64,000 bases of DNA from an uncultured Oxalobacter sp. (GCA_934277985.1 CAKQWF010000001.1:248001-312000), one strand, 5' to 3'. Positions 8,682 to 18,396 are shown, counted from the first letter of the stretch. Notes: a model not told the origin generated them from the sequence alone. Program-made: numbers and translations.

Positions 8682-10262
8682 ATGATGAATCGTGAAGGTC
8701 AGGATGGTTTCGGGGAACAGGAACGTATGGTGCGGACATGGTTCGGTTTGTTGCGGCAGGCCGAACCTTCCAGTCGGTTGATCGAGACGCATGTTTCCTG
8801 GATCGTTATCAGCGGTCAGTATGCCTACAAGATCAAGAAGGCGCTGTATCTCGATTTTCTGGATTATTCCGATCTGGCGACACGTCGTTTTTATTGTCGT
8901 GAGGAGATCCGGCTCAATCGTCGTACCGCGCCGGAAATCTATCTCGATGTCATCCAGATCGGTGGCGACCGGAGTGCGCCGCAGTTGCGTGCCGATCCGC
9001 CGCTGGAATATGCGGTCAGGATGCGGTACTTTGAAAATGACCGGCAGCTTGACCGGTTGATCGAACGGGATGTGCTTGATGCTTCGCATATCGACAGGCT
9101 GGCCGATGCGGTAGGGGATTTTCATGCGTCGTTGCAGGCTTTGCCGGAAGAAGCGAACAACGCGCATTACGGAGCGGCCGATGTCCAGTTGCATCTGGTG
9201 GCGGAAAATCTTCAGGAAGTCCGGAAGCGCCTGATCGATCCGGATGATATTGCCTTGTGGGATGAGGTCAAGCATGCGCAAATCGCCGAATTCATGGCGT
9301 GCCGTGACTGGTTCGCAAAGCGGCAGCGCGGCGGTTTTGTCCGTGAATGTCATGGCGATTTGCATATGGGCAATCTGGTCGAGATCGGCGGGAAAGTCGT
9401 TTTGTTCGACGGTATCGATTTCAGTCCTGAGTATCGCTGGATGGATGTCATGAACGATGCCGCTTTTGCGTTCATGGATTTGCTGCATTACGGGAAAAAT
9501 GCGCTGGCATGGCGCTTTTTGAACCGTTATCTGGAAAAGACCGGTGATTATGAAGGCGTGGCGCTGTTGCGTTTTTATGCGGCATATCGCGCGACGGTGC
9601 GAGCCAATGTGCGGTTGATATGTTTGTCGCAGGCTGGCGCCTCGATGGCGTCTGACGGTGTTGTTCGGCGTTATTTGCGGCTCGCGCGCGATTTGCTTGT
9701 ACGGCGCAGGCCGGCGCTGGTGCTTACGATGGGATTGCCGGGTGCCGGCAAATCGGTTTTCGCGCGGATGGCGGTCGGGGAGTTGCACGGAATTTGTCTG
9801 CGTTCCGATATCGAGCGCAAGCGTTTTGCCATGGATGATGCATCGCGTTATTCGGAAAATTCCCGGTTGCAGGTGTATGAACATTTGCTGGCGAAGGCCG
9901 ATGTTTTGCTTATGGCCGGGATGACGGTGATCGTCGATGCAGCGTTCCTGCGACATTCGCTTCGCGACATGTTTGCGAAACTGGCGAAAAAACGGTCGAT
10001 ACCGTTTGCGATTGCATGGGTCGTCGCCAGTCTCGATACCTTGTACAGGCGGGTGACCGAGCGGCAGCGGCTCGGTAGCGATGTTTCCGAGGCAGGGCCG
10101 GAAGTGCTGACTCTGCTCAAGGATCGTATGGAAGCGCCCTTGCCGGACGAAAAAGCCGTTACGGTGCGATTCGTCAATGAAGGACCGTCCGGGCTGGATG
10201 CGGCAGCGCCGCAATGGCAGACGTTGCGTCAGTTGACGGGACAGCGTCCCGCCAGGCTGTGA
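8682..10262 (+). CDS. APH-like kinase domain fused to a P-loop kinase domain
   Basis: Two-domain protein of about 526 aa. The N-terminal half resembles aminoglycoside-phosphotransferase-like kinases, with the Brenner-type motif ECHGDLHMGNLVEIGG and a following metal-binding LFDGIDFSPEYRWMD. The C-terminal half is a small P-loop kinase with Walker A MGLPGAGKSVFARM near residue 345 and IVDAAFL. This COG2187/COG0645-type fusion is widespread in proteobacteria but its substrate is unknown. The start is uncertain: ATGs at 8673, 8682 and 8685 are in frame, and AGAGGA spacing favours 8682 or 8685. It converges with the MBL-fold gene, leaving 17 bases between stops. Confidence 0.8.
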   Translation: MMNREGQDGFGEQERMVRTWFGLLRQAEPSSRLIETHVSWIVISGQYAYKIKKALYLDFLDYSDLATRRFYCREEIRLNRRTAPEIYLDVIQIGGDRSAPQLRADPPLEYAVRMRYFENDRQLDRLIERDVLDASHIDRLADAVGDFHASLQALPEEANNAHYGAADVQLHLVAENLQEVRKRLIDPDDIALWDEVKHAQIAEFMACRDWFAKRQRGGFVRECHGDLHMGNLVEIGGKVVLFDGIDFSPEYRWMDVMNDAAFAFMDLLHYGKNALAWRFLNRYLEKTGDYEGVALLRFYAAYRATVRANVRLICLSQAGASMASDGVVRRYLRLARDLLVRRRPALVLTMGLPGAGKSVFARMAVGELHGICLRSDIERKRFAMDDASRYSENSRLQVYEHLLAKADVLLMAGMTVIVDAAFLRHSLRDMFAKLAKKRSIPFAIAWVVASLDTLYRRVTERQRLGSDVSEAGPEVLTLLKDRMEAPLPDEKAVTVRFVNEGPSGLDAAAPQWQTLRQLTGQRPARL

Positions 10263-10279
10263 GCGTGTGGTTTATCCTG

Positions 10280-11209
10280 TCATGCCAGCGTGTCCAGACG
10301 CAATATCTTCCCGAGTGTGCCTGTTTCGAGGCGTGTGCGTTCCAGTTCTTCCTTTTCCCAGATTTCCGGCAGAACGTGCATCGGTTCGTCCAGCGGTTCG
10401 TCCGAGAGTTTGAAGGTTCCCCAGTGCATGCCGACGAATTGTCTTGCGCCGATGATTTTGAATGCCTTGACGGCTTCTTCAGGGTCGATATGCTGGGCGC
10501 GCATGAACCAGCGCGGAGCATAGGCGCCTGTCGGCATCATGGCGGCATGAATGCCGGGAAAGCGTTGTGCGATTTGCGAAAAGCCGTCGAACCAGCCGGT
10601 ATCGCCGCAATGGTAGATGCGCAGTCCGTTGCGCGCGATGACATAGCCGCCCCACCAGCTGGTGTTGATATCCGTCAGGGAGCGGCGGCTCCAGTGTTCC
10701 GCCGGGACGAAGGTCACGTCCAGTCCCTCGATGGATTCTTCTTGCCACCAGCCCATTTCGACGACGCGCGGAAAACCGTTGTGCAAAAACCATTTGCCCA
10801 GTCCTTTCGGGACGACATAGACCGGAGCGGGGCCGATACGCTTGAGTGTCGGTGCATCCATATGGTCGCGGTGGTTGTGGGTGATGAATACCACATCGAT
10901 TTTCGGCATGGCTGGCCAGTCCAGTCCGGGTGGAGAATTGCGCTTGATGAAACCGAGGGAGCGGGAAAGCACCGGGTCTATCAGCAGGTTTTTGCCTCCG
11001 AGCTGAATGAGAAAAGAGGCCTGTCCGATCCAGGTCAGGTTATCGGAAACCGAGCGTCTGAGCGCACGACCGTCGTTTGCCACATAAGGAATCGCCACAC
11101 CGGTGGCAGGCGATTTCGGGCGTTTTTCATCATGCCAGCCGAGGAGCCATTTGAGTGTCTGGCTTCCTGCGGGCTTGCGGAAATTACCTTTGAGGTTGGA
11201 AAAATGCAT
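10280..11209 (-). CDS. Metallo-beta-lactamase-fold hydrolase, UlaG/NAPE-PLD-like
   Basis: Soluble MBL-superfamily metal hydrolase, 309 aa. The metal-binding signature reads FITHNHRDHMD (the HxHxDH loop, about residue 107), then HCGDTGW with the bridging Asp (about 200) and a distal His in GMHWGTFKLS (about 265). The arrangement with HWSRRS matches the NAPE-PLD-like/UlaG-like subgroup, suggesting a phosphodiesterase or lactonase-type reaction, but the substrate is not deducible. The gene lies alone, convergent with the kinase fusion and divergent from the B12 riboswitch operon. Confidence 0.85.
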   Translation of the reverse strand: MHFSNLKGNFRKPAGSQTLKWLLGWHDEKRPKSPATGVAIPYVANDGRALRRSVSDNLTWIGQASFLIQLGGKNLLIDPVLSRSLGFIKRNSPPGLDWPAMPKIDVVFITHNHRDHMDAPTLKRIGPAPVYVVPKGLGKWFLHNGFPRVVEMGWWQEESIEGLDVTFVPAEHWSRRSLTDINTSWWGGYVIARNGLRIYHCGDTGWFDGFSQIAQRFPGIHAAMMPTGAYAPRWFMRAQHIDPEEAVKAFKIIGARQFVGMHWGTFKLSDEPLDEPMHVLPEIWEKEELERTRLETGTLGKILRLDTLA

Positions 11210-11404
11210 GTCCGGAAACTCCTTGTCGCCGCTATTTTACCTTGTATGGCTGAGGATGGCGTCGGGATGCATTTGTGCCGCAGAAAGGTGTTTCGGTGGT
11301 TTACGGTTCGATAGTGTATGTTTTTTGACGCAGTCCGCCAAAAAAACGCGCGTTGTATGACCGGATTTCGCACGGTTTTAAAGGTCGCGTTTACAATGTC
11401 ACCG

Positions 11405-11620
11405 TTCTGGTGCTCGCACATTTGTCTGATGTGCAGTTAAACGGGAAACACGAAGCCGCAAGTTTCGGCCAACGTGTGCTGCCCCCGCAACGGTAAGCAG
11501 GTGTTCCGATGAGGGAACACGCCGTCCATCCGCGCCACTGTGCCCTTGTGCATGGGAAGGCAGGACGGCCGGTTTCGGTGAGATACCGAAAACCTGTAGC
11601 CCGGATACCGGCCTGAACGA
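11405..11620 (+). ncRNA. Cobalamin (AdoCbl) riboswitch
   Basis: The conserved parts of the B12 riboswitch appear in order: an initial GGTGC helix at about 11410, AACGGGAA and GAAGCCGC at about 11440-11460, CCCCCGCAACGGTAAGC at about 11482-11498, CCACTGTGCC at 11535-11544, and the B12 box AGCCCGGATACCGGCCTG at 11598-11615. It precedes btuB by about 155 bases. The space holds GC hairpins at 11718-11729 and 11728-11743 that could form the expression platform. The expected effect is repression of the downstream B12 uptake operon when cobalamin is abundant. Bases 11210-11404 upstream show no gene. Confidence 0.95.
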
Positions 11621-11773
11621 ATGAGGTTGTGCCGCGGACGGGGAATGCCGCAAGACGTACCGTCAGTTTTTCATTTCTCCGGCGTTTTCTTTTTTCCGCT
11701 TCCCGTGGCACGTTGATGGACGAGAGTCCGGCGGGGTCGCCGGCTCGAAGTATGCAAATGGAATAAACAATTC

Positions 11774-13654
11774 ATGTATCCCCACGTTTCAGATCGTCGC
11801 CGTCGTCGTACGGCGATCAGACCGCTTTTGCTTGTTTCCGCGCTGGCCTGCTGTTTTGCAGGTTCCGCCTATGCGCAGGAAACCGTTGAATCCGAAGAAA
11901 AAACGCTTGAACCTGTCGTCGTGACGGCTTCGCGTGTCGAACAGCTGCAAAAGGATGCCATTCCCAGCACGACCGTGATTTCGTCCGAGACGATCCAGAA
12001 CAAGAAACTCGCCGATTTGCCGTCATTGCTGAAAAGCGAGGCCGGTATCGATTTCGCCAGAACGGGCGGCAGAGGCCAGACGACGTCCGTTTTCATGCGC
12101 GGCGTCAATTCCAGACAGTTGCTCGTCATCGTCGATGGCGTACCGATCCAGGACGGGAACGAACTCGGAACGCCGCTGATTCTGGAGCATTTGCAGCCTG
12201 ACCAGATCGATCATATCGAAGTGGTGCGCGGCAATGTTTCCGCCATTTACGGCTCCGGTGCGATGGGTGGTGTCATCCAGATTTTCACCAAGCAGGGTAC
12301 CGGAAAACCGACGGCGAATGTGTTTGCGGAATACGGCTCGCACGATACGACCAAGGTCGGCGCCGGTGTTTCGGGCAAGACGGAAGGGGGAACGAGTTTT
12401 GCATTGTCTGCGACCCGTTTCAGAACGGACGGGATTTCTGCCATGAGCAAGAAGCACTATCCCAGCGAAAATTCCGATGACGATTACGATCGCAATCTCA
12501 GTATCAATGCATCCCTTTCGCAAAAGCTTAATGAAGATCATGAACTGGGTGTGAAGTTGTATATGTATGATGCCAAGTTCGAGTACGACGGCGGTGGCTG
12601 GGGAACGCCGGGACAGGATGACTGGGGCAAGTCGAAACAGTGGATCGGTTCGATTTACAGCAAGAACCGGATTACCAAAGACTGGCTTTCGACCGTGACT
12701 TTGTCGCAGGCTGAACATCGCCGTGAATACAATACGGAATATGAATATGGCGGCGATTCTCATTCCTCGATGAAAACAGAGACCAGCATGCTGCAATGGA
12801 ACAATACGGTCGCCTTGTCGGCCGACTGGATGATGACCGCAGGGCTGGATGCCGCCGCCGAAAAAGTGAAAAACGACGGTGAATCGCACAAACGCGACAG
12901 ATACAGCGCGTTTGCCGGATTGCTCGGCAAGATGGGCGACCATAATGTGCAGGCCAATGTCCGTTATGACCATGTCAATGACGCCGGTTCGGATACGACC
13001 GGTTATCTGGGGTATGGCTATGATCTGACGCCGGAATGGAAGTTGCTCGCCAGTGTTTCGACTTCGTTTCTGGCGCCGAATCTGTACCAGCAATATGACC
13101 CATACAGCGGCAACGAACATCTGGAATCGGAACATTCGACCAATTACGAAGCCGGTATCCAGTATGCCAAAGGCAAGGATTTGATCCGGTTGAGCGTGTT
13201 TGAATGGCATACCCGCAATCTGATTGATTATGATTACTTTAGCTCGAAGTATTACAACGCCGGACGCGCCAAGAATACCGGTGCGGAACTGACGGCGCAG
13301 ACCGAGGTGTTCGGGCTGGATGTGGGTTCTACCATGACCTGGCAGAATCCGAAGGACCGTGAAACCGGCGATCAGCTTGCCAGACGGGCCAAGTTCTTCG
13401 GTACGTTGAATGTGTCGAAGACGTACGGTAAATGGTATCTGGGTGGCGATCTCCAGTACACCGGTCACCGTCCGGATGGCGACCATGATCTGGGTTCCTA
13501 CACGCTGGTCAATCTCAATGCACGCTACAACGTCACCAAGGAAGTGTCGCTGTATGCCCGTATCGAAAACCTGTTCGACAAGGAATACGAAACGGCATAC
13601 GGTTACAACCAGATGGACCGCGCGGCGTATGTCGGCGTGAATGTGAAGATGTAG
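11774..13654 (+). CDS. btuB: BtuB-like TonB-dependent cobalamin receptor, copy 1
   Basis: Outer-membrane TonB-dependent receptor, 626 aa, close to E. coli BtuB length. The signal peptide ends at SAYAQ; a TonB box region LEPVVVTASR follows. The plug domain shows IVDGVPIQDGNELG and VVRGNVSAIYGSGAMGGVIQ. A 22-strand barrel ends with DKEYETAYGYNQMDRAAYVG and a terminal aromatic-type strand. The cobalamin riboswitch immediately upstream and the BtuCDF homologues downstream support B12 or a corrinoid as substrate. It is followed after eight bases by a second receptor similar over its whole length. Confidence 0.92.
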   Translation: MYPHVSDRRRRRTAIRPLLLVSALACCFAGSAYAQETVESEEKTLEPVVVTASRVEQLQKDAIPSTTVISSETIQNKKLADLPSLLKSEAGIDFARTGGRGQTTSVFMRGVNSRQLLVIVDGVPIQDGNELGTPLILEHLQPDQIDHIEVVRGNVSAIYGSGAMGGVIQIFTKQGTGKPTANVFAEYGSHDTTKVGAGVSGKTEGGTSFALSATRFRTDGISAMSKKHYPSENSDDDYDRNLSINASLSQKLNEDHELGVKLYMYDAKFEYDGGGWGTPGQDDWGKSKQWIGSIYSKNRITKDWLSTVTLSQAEHRREYNTEYEYGGDSHSSMKTETSMLQWNNTVALSADWMMTAGLDAAAEKVKNDGESHKRDRYSAFAGLLGKMGDHNVQANVRYDHVNDAGSDTTGYLGYGYDLTPEWKLLASVSTSFLAPNLYQQYDPYSGNEHLESEHSTNYEAGIQYAKGKDLIRLSVFEWHTRNLIDYDYFSSKYYNAGRAKNTGAELTAQTEVFGLDVGSTMTWQNPKDRETGDQLARRAKFFGTLNVSKTYGKWYLGGDLQYTGHRPDGDHDLGSYTLVNLNARYNVTKEVSLYARIENLFDKEYETAYGYNQMDRAAYVGVNVKM

Positions 13655-13662
13655 GATAGAAT

Positions 13663-15633
13663 ATGCCCCTGTTCGGAAAACGGAAAACGGCAGGGGATAT
13701 GTCTGGTACACACCGATACGAAAACCGGTCTGTCGGCTTGCGCCGGCGAACCGGTTTTTTCTGTGCCCTGTTGTCGCTTCTGGCTGGCGGTGTGATGCCG
13801 GACGGGTTCGCACGGGGAAGCGATGAGGAAGAGGCGATGCTCTCGCCGGTGGTGGTGACGGCTTCGCGTGGCGAACGGCTGGAAGAAAACGCGATTGCTT
13901 CGACGACGGTCGTTACTTCACAGGCCATCCGAAACAGGCGGCTGGCCGATTTGCCGTCCATTTTGCGCAGCGAGGCGGGTATCGAGTTCGACAGGATGGG
14001 CGGGCACGGGATGGTCACGTCGGTTTATATGCGGGGCAGCAATGCCAACCGTGTGCTGGTGCAGATCGACGGGGTGCCGGTCAACGACGGTTCCGTGATG
14101 GGGGCTGCGGCCTTGCTCAGTCATCTCCAGCCGGACCAGATCGAGCGTATCGAGGTGGTGCGGGGCGATGTGACCGCCATTTACGGGGGCGGTGCGTCCG
14201 GCGGTGTGATCCGGATTTTCACGAAGCAGGGCGAGGGCAAGCCTTCGGTCCGCCTGTTCGGGGAATATGGCAGCCGCGATACGTCCCGAATGGGAGCGGG
14301 TGTTTCCGGCAGGGTGAACGATACGAGGTTTTCGTTCTCGGCCGTTCATTCGGAGACGGACGGTTTTTCCACGATGTCGTCCTCGAAAAATCCGCTGGTC
14401 AATGACGACAGGGACGGCGACCGGCTCGATACGATCAGCGGCAGTCTGTCGCACCGTTTCGGTACGGATGGCGAGATCGGCGCGAGGTGGTATTTCAGCG
14501 ACGCTCGCTATGATTGCGATGTCGGCAGCGGGCCGGATGAAATCAATACGGGCGAAAACCGGCAGTGGGTCGGCGCGCTGTATGGCAAAAAGCGCATGAC
14601 GGCGGACTGGTTGTCGAGCGTGACGCTCTCACGCATGGAGATCGACCGGCATTATGAGACGAAAAACGGTCTGGTCAGACCGCCCGTGCAATGGGGCGGA
14701 ACGATGTTGCCAGCGTATGACCCGAACGGGACTTCGGATTCCAGGACGGAACATACGTTGTTGCAGTGGCAAAACGATGTGGCCTTGTCCGGTGACTGGA
14801 GCGCGACAGCTGGCGCCGATGTGGCATATGAGCGTTCCGAGTCCGGCAAGAACGGGATGGACAGTGTGTCGAGCCGCAACCGGTACAGTCTGTACGGCGG
14901 TGTATCGGGCAAGACAGGGATGCACGACTGGCAGGCGAATGTCCGTTACGATCAGGTCGACGATGCCGGTTCGGAATGGGCGGGGTATCTGGGGTATGCA
15001 TGGCGGTTGGCGCAGGATTGGAAACTGACGACGTCGGTTTCGTCTTCGTTTCTCGCGCCAAGCCTGTACCAGTTGTATAACCCGATGTACGGCAATACGC
15101 AGTTGAAGGCGGAAACGTCCCGTGCGGGCGATGTCGGTATCGAATATGCCGCAGGGGTGACGCGGGTACGGCTGACGGCATTTGCATGGTACACGCGCGA
15201 TCTGATCGACTTCGATTCGGATTTGCGCTACATGAATATCGGCAAGGCGCGCAATCGCGGGCTGGAGTTGACCGGACGGACGGTACTGGCGGGACTGGAT
15301 GTGGATGGGGCCGTGACGCTTCAGGATCCGGAAGATTGTTCGACAGGGGAAACCCTGTTGCGTCGGGCGCGGCGGCTGGCGTCTGTCAATGTGTCTCGGA
15401 CGTCGGGACGATGGTATGCAGGCGGCAGTGTGCAATATACGGGAGAACGTACCGACAGCGGTCATGATTTGCCGTCGTACTGGCTGGCGAGTCTGGATGT
15501 ACGCTACCGGATATCGCAGGAAGTGTCCCTGTACGGACGGATCGAGAATCTGTTCGACCGGGATTATGAGACAGTATATGGCTATAACCAGCCCGGCAGA
15601 GGCGTTTATGTCGGCGTGAGCCTGAAGATGTAG
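13663..15633 (+). CDS. BtuB-like TonB-dependent receptor, tandem copy 2
   Basis: Second outer-membrane receptor, 656 aa. It is clearly paralogous to the upstream btuB: shared LSPVVVTASR, IDGVPVNDGSVMG, VVRGDVTAIYGGGASGGVIR and C-terminal NLFDRDYETVYGYNQPG. The start at 13663 has AGGAT overlapping the btuB stop; an ATG at 13699 is possible. The N-terminal extension before the signal peptide is unusually long. The barrel diverges more than the plug, which fits a receptor for a different corrinoid or B12 form under the same riboswitch control. That split of duties is inference. Confidence 0.9.
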   Translation: MPLFGKRKTAGDMSGTHRYENRSVGLRRRTGFFCALLSLLAGGVMPDGFARGSDEEEAMLSPVVVTASRGERLEENAIASTTVVTSQAIRNRRLADLPSILRSEAGIEFDRMGGHGMVTSVYMRGSNANRVLVQIDGVPVNDGSVMGAAALLSHLQPDQIERIEVVRGDVTAIYGGGASGGVIRIFTKQGEGKPSVRLFGEYGSRDTSRMGAGVSGRVNDTRFSFSAVHSETDGFSTMSSSKNPLVNDDRDGDRLDTISGSLSHRFGTDGEIGARWYFSDARYDCDVGSGPDEINTGENRQWVGALYGKKRMTADWLSSVTLSRMEIDRHYETKNGLVRPPVQWGGTMLPAYDPNGTSDSRTEHTLLQWQNDVALSGDWSATAGADVAYERSESGKNGMDSVSSRNRYSLYGGVSGKTGMHDWQANVRYDQVDDAGSEWAGYLGYAWRLAQDWKLTTSVSSSFLAPSLYQLYNPMYGNTQLKAETSRAGDVGIEYAAGVTRVRLTAFAWYTRDLIDFDSDLRYMNIGKARNRGLELTGRTVLAGLDVDGAVTLQDPEDCSTGETLLRRARRLASVNVSRTSGRWYAGGSVQYTGERTDSGHDLPSYWLASLDVRYRISQEVSLYGRIENLFDRDYETVYGYNQPGRGVYVGVSLKM

Positions 15634-15671
15634 GGATGTAAAATGGTGTTTTCGAATTTTCCGGAGGCCGG

Positions 15672-16706
15672 ATGATGCCGGGATATGGCGCTTCCCATTT
15701 AGTGAACGCACGGCGGTCGCCGATAGTCTGGCTGCCGGTTTTGTTATGCCTGTCGGTTGCGGTCATGTTGTTTTCCTGTCTGCTGGGTTCGGCGGATTTG
15801 TCGTTTCGCGTTTTGCCGGAAGCTTTGATGGAGCTTGTATCCGGCAGGCGTGAATCACTGGCGGCGGTGATACTGGGCTTGCGGCTGGAACGTGCGTCGT
15901 GTGCTTTTCTGACGGGCGCCGCACTGGCGCTTTCCGGGTGTCTGATGCAGGCGCTGCTGCGCAATCCATTGGCCGATCCGTATATATTGGGGGTCTCAGG
16001 CGGCGCTTCTGTCGGGGCGCTGGCGATGCTGTTCGTGTCGGCGTTGTTGTGGACGGTCAGTGTGGTGGCTTTTTGCGGTGCGCTGGCGGTTGCGATGGTG
16101 TTGTATGCGTTGACCAGACGGGATTTCGCATCGGAAGATGGTTCGTCCCGTTTGCTGTTGACCGGGGTGATTCTGGCATTCGGTTGTGGGGCGGTGGTGA
16201 CGCTTTTGCTGACGGTTGCGCCGGATCATGATTTGCGCGGGATGGTTTTCTGGCTGGTCGGCGATTTGTCGGGTGCGACGTTCAATGTTGCGTTGGCCTT
16301 GCTGGTCGCGCTGGTGTTTTGCAGGGCATGGCAGGTGTCGCCGGCTATCGATTTGCTGGCCTTGCATGCCGATATGGCGCAAACGCTGGGGGTCAGGACA
16401 TCTTCGCTCAGACGGGAACTGTTTGCCGGTGGGGCGTTGCTGACGGCAGCGGCGGTGACGATGGCGGGCAATGTTGGCTTCGTCGGGCTAATCGTGCCGC
16501 ATGCCTGCCGGATGATGTGGGGACCGGATCACCGTTTTCTGTTGCCGGCCGCCTTGTTGAGTGGTGGTTTTTTTCTGGTGCTGGCCGATACGCTCGCACG
16601 GACGCTGTGCGCGCCTGTCCAGTTGCCGGTCGGTGTCGTGACATCGCTGATCGGGGTACCCGTTTTCCTGTATCAGCTTTACCGGAGCCGGACGGTATGG
16701 AACTGA
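15672..16706 (+). CDS. btuC: BtuC, FecCD-family permease for cobalamin
   Basis: Inner-membrane permease subunit of a type II ABC importer, 344 aa, with about ten hydrophobic segments. FecCD-family signatures are readable: GLRLERASCAFLTGAALALS, QALLRNPLADPYILGVSGGAS, and the late NVGFVGLIVPHACRMMWGPD that forms the coupling region to the ATPase. GGAGG lies just upstream; ATG 15672 and ATG 15675 are both possible. Its 3' end overlaps the ATPase gene by ten bases, so the two are coupled. Confidence 0.93.
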   Translation: MMPGYGASHLVNARRSPIVWLPVLLCLSVAVMLFSCLLGSADLSFRVLPEALMELVSGRRESLAAVILGLRLERASCAFLTGAALALSGCLMQALLRNPLADPYILGVSGGASVGALAMLFVSALLWTVSVVAFCGALAVAMVLYALTRRDFASEDGSSRLLLTGVILAFGCGAVVTLLLTVAPDHDLRGMVFWLVGDLSGATFNVALALLVALVFCRAWQVSPAIDLLALHADMAQTLGVRTSSLRRELFAGGALLTAAAVTMAGNVGFVGLIVPHACRMMWGPDHRFLLPAALLSGGFFLVLADTLARTLCAPVQLPVGVVTSLIGVPVFLYQLYRSRTVWN

Positions 16707-17461
16707 AAACCGATTCGCTGGATGTGGTGGCAGGCGGGAAAAAGCTGGTTTCCGGGCTGGAGCTGACGGTGACGTCGGGACAATGCTGGTTCGTCTATGG
16801 GCGAAACGGTGCGGGAAAGACGACGCTGTTGCAGACGCTGGCGGGGTTGCGGGTGCCGGATGGGGGCAGTGTATTGCTTGATGGCAGGATGCTTTCGGCG
16901 TGGCCGTTTGACGAGCTGGCGCGCATGCGGGGATATTTGCCGCAAAAACAGCGGGATGCGTTCGGTTTTTCCGTTTTCGATCTGGTTTTATCGGCGCGTT
17001 TTCCTTGGCATGGCGGCAGGATCTGGGAATCGGACGCGGATTGTGTGCCGGTTGTGGCAGCCCTGAAACAGATGGATGCGCTGGCGCTGGCGGATCGTGA
17101 TGTCCGGACATTGTCGGGCGGTGAGCGGCAACGTGTGGCGATTGCCGCCTTGCTGGCGCAGGATACGCCGCTGATGTTGCTCGATGAACCGGCTACTGCG
17201 CTGGATCTGGCGTATCAGGCCACGCTGATGCAACAGATGGCGGTATGGTGCCGGGAATGCGGGAAGGCGGTCGTGACGGTAGTGCATGACTTGAATCTGG
17301 CGTGGCAGGTGGCCACGCACGTGTTGTTGCTGTATGGGGATGGGCAGTGGGAAGCGGGTACTTGTACCGCGATGATGACGACGGAGAAATTGTCGCGTTG
17401 TCTGCGTCATCCTGTCTGCTCGGCAGTGTGTGACGGCAGGCAGGTTTTTATGACGTTCTGA
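16697..17461 (+). CDS. btuD: BtuD, ABC ATPase for cobalamin import
   Basis: ATP-binding subunit of the importer, 254 aa. Walker A YGRNGAGKTTLLQTL (about residue 37), Q-loop LPQKQRD, signature LSGGERQRVAI (about 138), Walker B MLLLDEPATALD and switch His in VVTVVHDLNLAW are all intact. The frame is open far upstream, but the ATG at 16697 (MELKTDSL) inside the end of btuC gives the family-like start. btuF follows ten bases after the stop. Confidence 0.93.
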   Translation: MELKTDSLDVVAGGKKLVSGLELTVTSGQCWFVYGRNGAGKTTLLQTLAGLRVPDGGSVLLDGRMLSAWPFDELARMRGYLPQKQRDAFGFSVFDLVLSARFPWHGGRIWESDADCVPVVAALKQMDALALADRDVRTLSGGERQRVAIAALLAQDTPLMLLDEPATALDLAYQATLMQQMAVWCRECGKAVVTVVHDLNLAWQVATHVLLLYGDGQWEAGTCTAMMTTEKLSRCLRHPVCSAVCDGRQVFMTF

Positions 17462-17471
17462 CGGAAAGCGT

Positions 17472-18368
17472 ATGTGGCAGATGATGCGCAAGATGATGGC
17501 AGGGGTATGTTTCCTGTTGTGGGTGTCGCAGGTAACGGCTGCGGTCAGCGTCACCGATGACGAGGGGTATACCGTGACGCTGTCGCATCCGGCGCAACGT
17601 ATCGTGTCGCTGTCACCGCATGCCACTGAGATGGTGTATGCCATCGGGGCGGGAGATCGTCTGGTGGCTGTGACATCACACAGTGATTATCCGGAACAGG
17701 CGCGTGCCTTGCCGGTGGTGGGTGATTTCCGGCAAATCGATATGGAGCGGGTGCTGGCGTTGAAACCGGATTTGCTGGTGGTATGGAGCGGCGGCAGTTT
17801 GCCGCCACAGGTCGAGAAACTCCGGCAGGCGGGGATTCCGGTTTTTCACAGCCGTCCCGAACGTTTGGCGGATATTCCGGACAATATGGTCAGGCTGGGT
17901 GTGCTTGCGGGAAAGGAAGCGGCGGCACGACAGGTTTCACGGCGGTGGCTGGCACAGCTGGAAGTCTTGAAGAAGCGGTATCGCGACCGGATGCCGGTCA
18001 GGGTGTTTTATCAGGTATCCGATGTCCCGTTGTTCACCCTGAACGGGAAGCATATCGTCAATGAAGTGATCGGGTTGTGCGGCGGGCGCAATGTGTTTGC
18101 CGGTTTGTCAGTGCTGGCTCCTCATGTCAGTACGGAAGCGGTGCTGGCGGCCGATCCGGAAGTGATCGTCAGTACCCGCGGAATGGGAGCGCATGACGGG
18201 TTGGCGGGCTGGCGGCGTTATACGATGCTCTCGGCGGTACGGTACGGCAATCTGTTCGCCATTCATCCGGACTGGCTGGATCGTCCCGGGCCGAGGATGA
18301 TTACAGGCACAGAGATGATGTGCAAGGCGCTTGATGAGGCACGTGCGAACAGGCAGGCAGCGAAATAG
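17472..18368 (+). CDS. btuF: BtuF, periplasmic cobalamin-binding protein
   Basis: Class III periplasmic binding protein, 298 aa, with a short signal peptide (MAGVCFLLWVSQVTAA). Family motifs include PAQRIVSLSPHATEMVYAIG, VVGDFRQIDMERVLALKPDL and the C-terminal IHPDWLDRPGPRMITGTEMM. It delivers B12 from BtuB to BtuCD. It is last in the riboswitch-controlled operon and is followed by a terminator 29 bases on. Together with btuB, the paralogue, btuC and btuD it makes a complete uptake route; no cobalamin synthesis genes are present here. Confidence 0.92.
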   Translation: MWQMMRKMMAGVCFLLWVSQVTAAVSVTDDEGYTVTLSHPAQRIVSLSPHATEMVYAIGAGDRLVAVTSHSDYPEQARALPVVGDFRQIDMERVLALKPDLLVVWSGGSLPPQVEKLRQAGIPVFHSRPERLADIPDNMVRLGVLAGKEAAARQVSRRWLAQLEVLKKRYRDRMPVRVFYQVSDVPLFTLNGKHIVNEVIGLCGGRNVFAGLSVLAPHVSTEAVLAADPEVIVSTRGMGAHDGLAGWRRYTMLSAVRYGNLFAIHPDWLDRPGPRMITGTEMMCKALDEARANRQAAK

Positions 18369-18396
18369 CGCAGGGTTTAACAGGGTATGGGGATAT

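Noticed and set aside
8502..10214. 570-aa minus-strand ORF opposite the kinase fusion
   Set aside because: Arg/His/Ile-rich shadow caused by codon bias of the sense gene; no domain pattern or ribosome site.
12023..13813. 596-aa minus-strand ORF opposite btuB
   Set aside because: Antisense shadow of a receptor gene whose sense frame has a full set of motifs.
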